Shown: in pieces, positions 1 to 5,624 of the stretch
Numbering within the stretch: the stretch's first letter is position 1
Layout: each line of letters starts with the position of its first letter
Origin: an uncultured Halioglobus sp.
GTDB lineage: Bacteria; Pseudomonadota; Gammaproteobacteria; Pseudomonadales; Halieaceae
Length of the DNA: 11,415 bases
Assembly: GCA_905480565.1 (NCBI GenBank)
Contig: CAJQQW010000376.1
Location: 1 to 11,415 of the forward strand
Direction: 5' to 3'
Translations under genes and position numbers: made by a program
Notes under the pieces: model-generated
What the model saw: the letters and a program-made list of their open reading frames with translations, nothing else
Databases searched by the model: none
Told to the model about the DNA's origin: nothing

Positions 1-211
1 CCCCACATTTTATGTTGTTCCAATACCAAGCCGGTCCGCGCTCGTCGTAGCGTGATATTTCTTCCTTGCTAAATGGCCAGGCGTTCTTCCACCCAAACTC
101 TTCAGGTAACTGTAGAATAGGCGTATCCGACCTGAGCGTTACACTAAGATCGACGACTTTAATCGCTTCCGACACCAAGCCTGCTGCAACGTCCATTAAC
201 ACATTATTCAT
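1..211 (-). CDS. Cyclase family protein (kynurenine formamidase-like), 5' part only
   Basis: Reading leftwards from ATG 211-209, about 70 codons are visible before the window edge. The translation contains VVDLSVTLRSDTPIL near residues 19-33, then WPFSKEEISRYDERGPAWYWNN at about 45-66. This is the typical N-terminus of the large cyclase/formamidase family (PF04199), whose members hydrolyse amides or lactones with a metal ion. The HGTHxD-type metal-binding motif that would confirm it normally follows soon after this point and lies outside the window. An excellent ribosome-binding site (AGGGGG, 6 bases before the ATG) fixes the start; an in-frame ATG five codons later is less well placed. The gene is transcribed away from the rest of the window and its substrate cannot be told. 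Family assignment is fairly sure, function is not. Confidence 0.75.
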   Translation of the reverse strand, partial: MNNVLMDVAAGLVSEAIKVVDLSVTLRSDTPILQLPEEFGWKNAWPFSKEEISRYDERGPAWYWNNIKCG

Positions 212-275
212 CTCGTTCCCCCTCGCGTCTTTGCGCGAATACTGACTTTAATAACGGTAGTGTTGCCATAGTTCA

Positions 276-305
276 AGTATAAGACGGATAAAAGGCGTAT
301 GTGGG
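276..305 (-). promoter_or_regulatory. Weak candidate promoter for the cyclase-family gene
   Basis: On the minus strand a TATACT box (281-276) fits a -10 element well. The best -35 at 18-bp spacing (305-300, CCCACA) matches the consensus at only three positions. It would give a leader of roughly 60 bases to the ATG at 211. Only the -10 half is persuasive. Confidence 0.25.
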
Positions 306-856
306 GAATTTTTCTCCAAGTATCTCGATGCTTTTTCGTGCGTTAAATCGGGCGATTGGCATCGAACGTGCTGAAATCGCTGGAATCGATATCGCATTGG
401 TCCACTTGCAAATATTTGTGGCCGTTTCCAGTTTGTAGCTCACAGGAGGGTATCGCCAATGCAATGAAGCACTGTGTTTCGAAGTCAGAATTGGCACGAG
501 ACACCCGGAGCAAACAAATTTTTTAAACTTAATTCGTTGCAAACACACGTGACCTAAAAATATCCACGAGTTGCGCTCCATGGAGAATGCTCTCCACGTT
601 GTCCGCAAGAGCGCAACTTTAGATATAATCAGTTTATCTGTTAATGGCGGACCGCACGGGAGAGATAACAACTTCTAAAACCCTTTCTGTGACCGGTCTA
701 AACACCTCTTAGTTAGTCTCATGTACGACCATAGATACAGCCTTCACTGCTTTACCCTTCCTTGTCAAATTTCAGAAAACCTCCAGTTCTTCGCATAAAG
801 GTCTCCGATACTTTCAAGGCGGAGTGCTCCTATAAGGACGCCGCCACTCCAAGGTA

Positions 857-904
857 GGGATATCCCGAAAAGATTTCCGCCGTCCTAAAAAGTGGGGAAT
901 TCCC
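857..904. promoter_or_regulatory. Pair of 10-bp palindromes, possible operator
   Basis: GGGATATCCC (857-866) and GGGAATTCCC (895-904) are both perfect palindromes, 38 bp apart start to start. With flanks they form an inverted pair of the same 12-mer, TAGGGAwwTCCC: the left copy reads forwards and the right copy reads on the minus strand. They lie 85-130 bp before the start of the SGNH hydrolase gene. A dimeric regulator binding two sites is a reasonable inference, but no regulator is identified. Confidence 0.35.
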
Positions 905-988
905 TATCGCCAAATTTCATAGGCAGATAAAGAATTGTCGCGCGCGCAGGGTTACAGAAGGAAAAGGCTTAGAGTATGGAGACGCGGA

Positions 989-1597
989 ATGATTAAGATA
1001 CTACTAGCAGGAGCAGCGTTGGTATTGTCGGCGCAGAGCAGCCTGGCATTTTATGTGCTGGGCGATAGTATCTCGGCCACCCGTCACTCATGGCCTCAGA
1101 TCATGCGTGAGCAGTACGGCAGTTGGATACGTGCAGATGTACAGTCCATGCGCGCCTTGGTCAGTTACGAGGAGAGCGGTGACTTCCTGGGCATCGATGG
1201 ACACGGGCCACTGGCTATCATGGCACTGGGCTTCAACGACGGCAGCTATGTGGGAGTTGATTTGACCACCCCGGAAGAATACGCCAAGAAGCTCCGAGAG
1301 ACAGTGGCCCGGTGGCACAAGGCAGAATGGGGCTTCAACAAAGTCATCATAGTGGTGCCGCCTGACACGCCAGTCTCTGAGCAGTACCACGACGACGTTA
1401 GGTTCCAGGCTCGGCTCTACTGCGCCTTAATGATGGTGTATTGGAACCAGAAGTGGCTGCACTGTGTCGACTGGAACGACATAGGCTACTACGACAACAC
1501 TTCCGATGGGCTGCATCCCACCGAGGAGTTCAGCTACGACATGGCGGCACATATGTACAACGAGATTATCAATTTTGCTCCAGAGGCACTCAGATGA
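989..1597 (+). CDS. Secreted SGNH/GDSL-type hydrolase
   Basis: A 202-residue protein starting at ATG 989, chosen because GGAG lies 7 bases before it and because it begins directly with a signal peptide. That signal has MIK, a hydrophobic core to about residue 17, and SSLA as likely cleavage site at 20. A longer version from TTG 935 would put a basic, non-signal stretch in front. The mature protein opens with YVLGDSIS (block I, nucleophile Ser27), has GFND at 81-84 (block III, Asn83) and DGLHP at 173-177 (block V, Asp173 and His176). These are the expected catalytic and oxyanion residues of SGNH hydrolases, which are esterases, lipases or carbohydrate deacetylases. It is probably periplasmic or exported. 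No neighbour indicates the substrate, and it appears to be monocistronic. I cannot assign a subfamily. Confidence 0.75.
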   Translation: MIKILLAGAALVLSAQSSLAFYVLGDSISATRHSWPQIMREQYGSWIRADVQSMRALVSYEESGDFLGIDGHGPLAIMALGFNDGSYVGVDLTTPEEYAKKLRETVARWHKAEWGFNKVIIVVPPDTPVSEQYHDDVRFQARLYCALMMVYWNQKWLHCVDWNDIGYYDNTSDGLHPTEEFSYDMAAHMYNEIINFAPEALR

Positions 1598-1605
1598 TCT
1601 GTATA

Positions 1606-1640
1606 GACGAAGGTGGATGTGGACTACGACTACCTTCGTC
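1606..1640 (+). other. 9-bp stem-loop just after the SGNH hydrolase gene
   Basis: GACGAAGGT (1606-1614) and ACCTTCGTC (1632-1640) are perfect reverse complements around a 17-base loop, beginning 8 bases after the stop codon. No T-run follows, so it is not a standard intrinsic terminator. It could stabilise the transcript 3' end or support Rho-dependent termination. Confidence 0.4.
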
Positions 1641-1761
1641 AGATGCTATCTCGTGGTGTTTGTTTGGGCATACAGCAAGTGGGGGTCACTGAGAGCGTTT
1701 CTGAAATGTTGCATTTTGCAAAACTTATTAGGTGACCTGATTTTTTAAACAAATCTAATAA

Positions 1762-1807
1762 AATCAATTATTTATGAATTGATTAACACATCGTTTTTTC
1801 TTAGAAT
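1762..1807 (+). promoter_or_regulatory. Sigma70-like promoter with overlapping inverted repeat
   Basis: TTGATT (1779-1784) and TAGAAT (1802-1807) are separated by 17 bases and match the -35 and -10 consensus at 4/6 and 5/6. Transcription would start near 1814, giving a leader of about 40 bases to the regulator gene. A perfect inverted repeat, AATCAATT (1762-1769) and AATTGATT (1777-1784) with a 7-base loop, covers the -35 box. This is a natural position for repressor binding or autoregulation. The surroundings are very AT-rich. Confidence 0.5.
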
Positions 1808-1855
1808 AAGGTCGCCAATGCATTTAGCATTGCAGCATGGAAGCGAGATACGGAT

Positions 1856-2509
1856 ATGATCATTTTTTCGTACACCAAACAATTTGGCGGTGAGTCTATT
1901 AACCTCGAAATTGAGGGATTACAAGGAATAAACATTCCACTTTCAGCGGTCTACCCCGGGATCGACTTGGCCACAATTGTTGCAGAAGACCACGCTCTGA
2001 TTGAATCGGGTCAACCGCAAATACGTGAAGCTTGCGTTATTTTTGAAAACGAATGGTTCGATTTCCGCGCAAAAGCGCAAGAACAGGGGGGTAAAATTAT
2101 AGGCGAAGGTATGCTCCGGCCCTTGGCAGATCTTTACAGTGGCTGGCCAGGTAGACTCGATCATAAGCAACGTGTCTTAAAACTCGATGACAGCGCTCAC
2201 CTCAACGCAAAAGATCTTACCGCCCTTTCCTTGCTCGCCTCGGGGCATCCACGCCAAAGCATAGCTGACAAGATGTTTGTATCCCTCAAGGCTATAGAAA
2301 AGCGGTTAACGAAAATCAAGGAGCGCCTTAATGTGGTACGTCATCGCAACGGAGAACACTGCGACTGGGAAAATGACACGCTGCTCGGCCATCTAAATCA
2401 TTTTGACCTGTTACCATTTCTACTCGCCAACAGCGATTGGTTCTCACCAAAAGCATTTTTTCGCACGATAAATACTTCTACGAAATCTGTGAAACTCGTC
2501 GTCACTTAA
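1856..2509 (+). CDS. LuxR-type HTH regulator with PAS-like N-terminus
   Basis: A 217-residue protein. Residues 116-158, LNAKDLTALSLLASGHPRQ through SLKAIEKRLTKIKERLN, form a typical LuxR/FixJ-type DNA-binding domain, with the recognition helix around FVSLKAIEKRL. The N-terminal 100 residues contain a pattern seen at the end of PAS folds: DHALIESGQPQ, then NEWFDFRAK, then GGKIIGEG. This points to ligand sensing rather than phosphorylation, and no receiver domain is present. The C-terminal 55 residues after the HTH are unusual, since LuxR-type HTH domains normally end the protein. The start at ATG 1856 has GAGA 7 bases upstream. A PAS-LuxR regulator (TeiR) is known to control steroid degradation in Comamonas, so control of the downstream cluster is possible, but position alone is weak evidence: a wrecked IS lies in between. 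Confidence 0.7.
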   Translation: MIIFSYTKQFGGESINLEIEGLQGINIPLSAVYPGIDLATIVAEDHALIESGQPQIREACVIFENEWFDFRAKAQEQGGKIIGEGMLRPLADLYSGWPGRLDHKQRVLKLDDSAHLNAKDLTALSLLASGHPRQSIADKMFVSLKAIEKRLTKIKERLNVVRHRNGEHCDWENDTLLGHLNHFDLLPFLLANSDWFSPKAFFRTINTSTKSVKLVVT

Positions 2510-2676
2510 CTAGTTTGATCAACGAACCCAATGGCCCTAAAACACGCATCAGTGTTGTGTCTTTGTCTTCTTAAACGATAGTTGGCCCTGCCAGCCTCTT
2601 TCTTGAGCAGCATAATTCGTCACATTATCTGGCGGCCTCTTTGTGTCCGAAATAAACAGCCAGCATATAGCCAGTT
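2510..2676. other. Intergenic stretch without recognised features
   Basis: No coding frame, hairpin with T-run or RNA gene is visible between the regulator stop and the proposed left end of the insertion-sequence remnant. Confidence 0.5.
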
Positions 2677-2727
2677 GGTATTACCAAGTTAAGTCGCCGT
2701 AATTGATAGGATAGGAAACTGAACACA

Positions 2728-3067
2728 TATAAACGTCACCGATTCTGGCTAGGCCCCCCCCAGATATTATCAGCTACGCCGTCTGGCTCTATTGCCGCTT
2801 CAACTTGAGCCACCGTGATATTGAAAATCTACTTGTCGAACGCGGCATCATAGTAACTCGGGAATCGATTCGCTTCTGGTGCATCAAGTTTGGCCCTCTA
2901 TACGCCTGCCGCTCGAAACGAAAGCATCGCGACTACGGCGATGCGTTCTTCATCGATGAAGTCTTCGCCGGTCTGCCGTACCATTCGGATCAACGGTAAG
3001 CGGCATTGCATGAGGCGCGCAGTCGACGAAGACGGTGAATTGCAGGATAAACGCTATTTTTGCCAAT
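2728..3067 (+). pseudogene. IS6-family transposase, N-terminal fragment with two frameshifts
   Basis: Three frames must be joined to read an IS6/IS240-type transposase. YKRHRF (from 2728) is in one frame. DIISYAVWLYCRFNLSHRDIENLL through WCIKFGPLYACR to FFIDEVF (about 2763-2966) is in a second. RINGKRHCMRRAVDEDGE (from 2986) is back in the first. The first shift falls at a run of eight C (2754-2761). The second coincides with about 16 extra bases between IDEVF and RINGKRH. The first two acidic residues of the DDE triad are present (the D of IDEVF and a D of AVDEDGE). The part that follows AVDEDGE in intact proteins is lost, and the frame runs into TAA at 3067-3069. Clearly non-functional. Confidence 0.85.
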
Positions 3068-3083
3068 AAATTATTACAAACAA

Positions 3084-3159
3084 CGGACTGCGGAAAACCA
3101 TTTATCGTGGTCTAGACTATTAAATACCATGAAATTAAATTGGAGTTTTAGGCAGTCCG
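3084..3159. repeat. 76-bp element with 15-bp imperfect terminal inverted repeats
   Basis: CGGACTGCGGAAAAC (3084-3098) and the reverse complement of GTTTTAGGCAGTCCG (3145-3159) match at 13 of 15 positions, enclosing 46 AT-rich bases. This resembles a tiny non-autonomous mobile element (MITE-like) or the stem of a structured RNA. No target-site duplication is visible at its edges. Confidence 0.4.
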
Positions 3160-3187
3160 CCTGGCTTGCTATCCAGTAGAGGAAAAG

Positions 3188-3421
3188 TTGGTACATAATC
3201 GTAAAGGCAGCTACAACATGAAGCGGAGTGATAGGTGGACGCTGCTCATTTGGGGTGAAAGCATTAGTGCTTCGTATGGTGCTGACAGGTTAACTTATCT
3301 CCGCTGGAACTGTGGGAATGGCGAGCGGATATTTCTCAGCGGAAAGGCCCAAAGTGGCGCCCGATGGCACAAAACCGCCTGCACCAGGCTGACTGGTGTA
3401 GCACCAGCCCATCACCTTTAG
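3188..3421 (+). pseudogene. Possible decayed SGNH/arylesterase (TesA-like) fragment
   Basis: A 77-codon frame from TTG 3188; an internal ATG at 3218 would be a more natural start. It contains LLIWGESISASYG, close to the block I of TesA-type esterases (usually LLxLGDSLSAxYG) with Asp changed to Glu. Further on, SGKAQSGA resembles the SGETTSGG block II region, about ten residues closer to block I than normal. Blocks III and V are absent because the frame ends at TAG 3419. From about 3292 a different frame looks more protein-like, so a frameshift or junction is likely. The match rests on two short motifs and may be chance. Confidence 0.25.
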
Positions 3422-3451
3422 TTAACTTTTCAGTACCTCGAAAAGTAGCGC

Positions 3452-3567
3452 AGTAAGCTGAAGAAACGTAACGAGTTATTTAGTGGGGCAGAGCACCACT
3501 GCTGAAACGAGCGTATGCCGAAACTGAAGTGGGCTGGCTGGCGGGATTGATTGAAGTAAGCTGAAGA
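3452..3567. repeat. 13-bp direct repeat
   Basis: AGTAAGCTGAAGA occurs at 3452-3464 and 3555-3567, 103 bases apart. The second copy begins where transposase-like reading (KLKSVKQF) resumes. The first therefore lies in the insert, so the pair may mark a duplication or recombination junction. Confidence 0.5.
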
Positions 3568-3805
3568 GTGTTAAGCAATTTTCCAGACCGAACTTCCGAA
3601 CTATGGCTGAGCAGTCGCATGGGGCGACCAGGGTGAGAGAGCGAGGGATGCGTAAGTTCAAGTCAGTGCGGCAGGCACAGAGATTCTTGTGTGCCTATTC
3701 CGCAGTCAGTAATCTATTGAATCTAGGTAGGCACGTGGTCAGAGTCAACATTATCGTGACCTTAGTATCAGTGCGTTCAATGAATGGAGTAGCGCGGTTG
3801 CTTGA
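3556..3805 (+). pseudogene. IS6-family transposase, C-terminal fragment with frameshift
   Basis: From 3603 the frame reads MAEQSHGATRVRERGMRKFKSV, then RQAQRFLCAYSAVSNLLNLGRHVV. This is the C-terminal signature of IS6/IS240 transposases, where the E of the RAExSH motif is the last catalytic acid (here E in MAEQSH). After VRVN a single-base loss shifts the true reading to the frame beginning at 3752, YRDLSISAFNEWSSAVA, ending at TGA 3803-3805, the normal family C-terminus. Traces upstream (KLKSVKQF, from about 3560) may be the DKLxSY region. Together with the fragment at 2728-3067 this was one gene. Confidence 0.8.
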
Positions 3806-3904
3806 GAAATGGGGCTCGATCTCATCGGTCTGTAAGCGTTAACGTGTCAGTACCAAAATTGAGCTGTATAAATATTCAGATAAGCTAATATCTGTCATTA
3901 TGGT

Positions 3905-3925
3905 GATAGCAAACTGAGCGCTATC
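3905..3925. promoter_or_regulatory. Inverted repeat before the CoA-ligase gene
   Basis: GATAGC (3905-3910) and GCTATC (3920-3925) are inverted around 9 bases, about 70 bp before the ligase start. The neighbourhood is AT-rich, with promoter-like fragments (TTGAGC 3859-3864, TATAAA 3867-3872) that do not pair at a good spacing. It may be an operator, but the evidence is slight. Confidence 0.25.
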
Positions 3926-3995
3926 GGTAATAGCATGAGTAAAACTATAGCCCGCTCACCAGACTTAACGCTATGAATTATCTCAGAGGAAAAAA

Positions 3996-5624
3996 ATGTA
4001 CCGCGTTGATATGACCGATACCCAATATCGCACCTTTCCTGCGATATTAAGCCAACAAGCCAGCCATAATAGCGACGGCGAATTCCTTATTACCGATAGC
4101 CGACGATTAAGCTTCGCTGAGGTTGAACAGCAAACCAATAAAATAGCTGCTGGCCTACGCAACTTAGGTGTAGCAGCGGGTGATCGCGTGGCATTGATGC
4201 TCAGCAATGACATTGAAATTGTATTGCTGGCCTTAGCGATTAATAAACTGGGCGCTGCGTGGACGCCGATTAATGCTGAATATAAAGGCGACTGGTTGCT
4301 CGATAATGTCGTTCGCTGCCGATGCACCGTGCTGGTCGTCGATGCTGCGCTGCAATCACGGATTGTTGCGATTCAAGATCAACTTGGCGATGAAAAAATT
4401 GTCTTGATCGGCGATACCCAGTCGTCTGATCTCAATCACCCTATTAGCTATCAAAGTTTGTTAGCCTGCGATGAGATCAATGTCGACTTAAGCACTATTG
4501 ATTACGGTGACACCTGCTCCATTTTGTGGACCTCAGGCACTACAGGAAAATCTAAGGGGGTTATGCAAAGCTATAACTGCTGGATACGCGCTATTATTTA
4601 CGGTGCGAGCAAGCAATATGATTCAGTTGCGGGTGATGTCATCTACAACACCTTACCGATGTATCATTCTGCGGCTTGGATAACGGGTATTTACCGCGCA
4701 TTAATCGAAGGCATTCCCTGCGTTATTGAACAGAAGTTTTCCGTCACCACCTTTTGGGACCGAATCAGCCAGTTCAAGGCCACACAAAGCTTTGTGTTAG
4801 GCGCAATGGGGGTGTTTTTATTGAATGCTCCCGAAAAAGATAACGACGCGGACAATACCCTGAAAATATCAGGGGTTGTGCCGCTCTCCCTTGAACAACG
4901 CGCCCGCTTTGAAGAGCGATTTAAAGTCAAAATTACCCGTGGCGGTCTGGGCCAAAGTGAATGTCTGTTAGTCTGCAATCAATTCGGTACGTTTAAAGAG
5001 GAACGTAGTGACATTCCTCTGCATGCTTTGGGTTATGCGGTTGAAGACAGCGAAGTCTGCTTAATGGACGACAATGGCGTGCCAGTCGCCGGCGAACAAA
5101 TTGGTGAAATTTGTATTCGCCCCTTACAACCGTATGTGGTACTAAACGGGTATTTTGATAACCCAGAGGCAACGGCAGAAGCATTTTTTGGTGAATGGTA
5201 TCGCACCGGTGACCTCGGTCGTAAAGATCCTGACAATGGAGCGCTATTTTTTGTTGATAGAAAGAAAGACGCGATTCGGTTTGCTGGTAGGAATATTTCC
5301 ACTTTGGAAGTGGAAAGCGTCGCTATACGGCACCCGGAGGTTAAAGAAATTGCTGCGTTTGGTATTGCTTCAGCTGAGGTTGAAAGCGAGCATGAATTAA
5401 AACTGAACGTGGTTCGCACCGAAGGTTCAGAGCTCTCCTATGAAGCCTTGGCCGAATTTATTAACGACAATGCACCACACTATTTCGTACCGCGCTACAT
5501 GGAATTTGTTGATTCACTACCAATGACCCCAACCAGCAAAGTACAAAAATTTAAGCTCCGTGAGGCGGGCGTCAATGCCGCGACTTGGGATATAAAAACC
5601 TCAAATTACCAAGTCAAACGTTAG
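3996..5624 (+). CDS. AMP-forming acyl-CoA ligase, probably for a steroid side-chain acid
   Basis: A 542-residue member of the acyl-adenylate-forming superfamily, which activates a carboxylic acid through an acyl-AMP to its CoA thioester. Visible motifs are the phosphate loop SGTTGKSKG (180-188), YRTGDL (402-407), DRKKDAIRFAGRNIS (421-435) followed by EVE, and the C-terminal PTSKVQKFKLRE, with Lys515 as expected catalytic lysine. The family's YGxTE motif is altered to GLGQSE (317-322), losing the aromatic residue. Overall it resembles the CaiC/FadD17-like branch rather than long-chain FadD. AGAGGA lies 5 bases before the ATG. The gene converges on the ltp2 operon, and its stop overlaps that of ltp2. 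That neighbourhood suggests the substrate is a steroid carrying a shortened side-chain carboxylate; this is inference. A general medium-chain ligase is the alternative. Confidence 0.8.
   Translation: MYRVDMTDTQYRTFPAILSQQASHNSDGEFLITDSRRLSFAEVEQQTNKIAAGLRNLGVAAGDRVALMLSNDIEIVLLALAINKLGAAWTPINAEYKGDWLLDNVVRCRCTVLVVDAALQSRIVAIQDQLGDEKIVLIGDTQSSDLNHPISYQSLLACDEINVDLSTIDYGDTCSILWTSGTTGKSKGVMQSYNCWIRAIIYGASKQYDSVAGDVIYNTLPMYHSAAWITGIYRALIEGIPCVIEQKFSVTTFWDRISQFKATQSFVLGAMGVFLLNAPEKDNDADNTLKISGVVPLSLEQRARFEERFKVKITRGGLGQSECLLVCNQFGTFKEERSDIPLHALGYAVEDSEVCLMDDNGVPVAGEQIGEICIRPLQPYVVLNGYFDNPEATAEAFFGEWYRTGDLGRKDPDNGALFFVDRKKDAIRFAGRNISTLEVESVAIRHPEVKEIAAFGIASAEVESEHELKLNVVRTEGSELSYEALAEFINDNAPHYFVPRYMEFVDSLPMTPTSKVQKFKLREAGVNAATWDIKTSNYQVKR

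Larger units (their letters stand above)
212..988. other. Gene-poor interval with no convincing coding sequence
   Basis: The open frames here have no recognisable domain, poor codon character and no good ribosome-binding sites. One short stretch on the plus strand (from ATG 363, ending at TAG about 36 codons later) reads LVHLQIFVAVSS near its end, loosely like the start of a helix-turn-helix regulator. It has no continuation, so I do not call it a gene. The right part (about 820-905) is rich in short inverted repeats and palindromes, listed separately. The decamer GTGGGGAATT occurs twice, at 301-310 and 893-902. Confidence 0.6.
3068..3550. other. Foreign-looking insert inside the IS remnant
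   Basis: This block of about 480 bp replaces the roughly 110 bp that would encode the middle of the transposase (around the LVQxRRD to TDKL region). It contains a 76-bp element with inverted ends, a decayed ORF with a GDSL-like motif, and one copy of a 13-bp direct repeat. The frame from 3292 reads VNLSPLELWEWRADISQR and then KGPKWRPMAQNRLHQADW. This looks protein-like but I do not recognise the family. The exact insert borders cannot be fixed by eye. Confidence 0.4.
2677..3854 (+). mobile_element. Decayed IS6-family insertion sequence, interrupted
   Basis: N- and C-terminal transposase pieces in the same orientation are flanked by candidate ends. The left end GGTATTACCAAGTTAA (2677-2692) and the reverse complement of the right end, GGTACTGACACGTTAA (3854-3839), agree at 12 of 16 positions. 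The spacing is typical of IS6 elements: 51 bases from the left end to the first transposase residues, 49 from the stop to the right end. Without the central insertion the element would be roughly 0.7-0.8 kb, the normal IS6 size. No 8-bp target duplication is visible (left flank AGCCAGTT, right flank AAAATTGA). That suggests age, rearrangement, or ends that I placed slightly wrong. Confidence 0.6.

Noticed and set aside
273..671. Open frame of 132 codons on the minus strand
   Set aside because: No recognisable domain, unnatural residue make-up, weak start context; it probably arises by chance in non-coding DNA.
935..988. Longer SGNH hydrolase from a TTG start at 935
   Set aside because: It would add 18 basic residues before an otherwise perfect signal peptide, and ATG 989 has the better ribosome-binding site.
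1606..1640. Intrinsic terminator or integron attC site after the SGNH gene
   Set aside because: No T-run follows the stem, and no RYYYAAC/GTTRRRY core sites are present.
1441..1748. Alternative frames through the end of the SGNH gene
   Set aside because: They are shadows of the SGNH reading frame and its AT-rich 3' flank, with no domain.
2805..2999. A separate small gene of 64 codons
   Set aside because: It is only the middle frame of the broken IS6 transposase and uses an internal TTG; the conserved sequence begins upstream and continues in another frame.
3983..4327. Minus-strand ORF inside the ligase start region
   Set aside because: Shadow of the ligase frame; no family resemblance.
5033..5419. 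Minus-strand ORF inside the ligase gene
   Set aside because: Low-complexity Ser/Ala-rich antisense of a clearly conserved enzyme.
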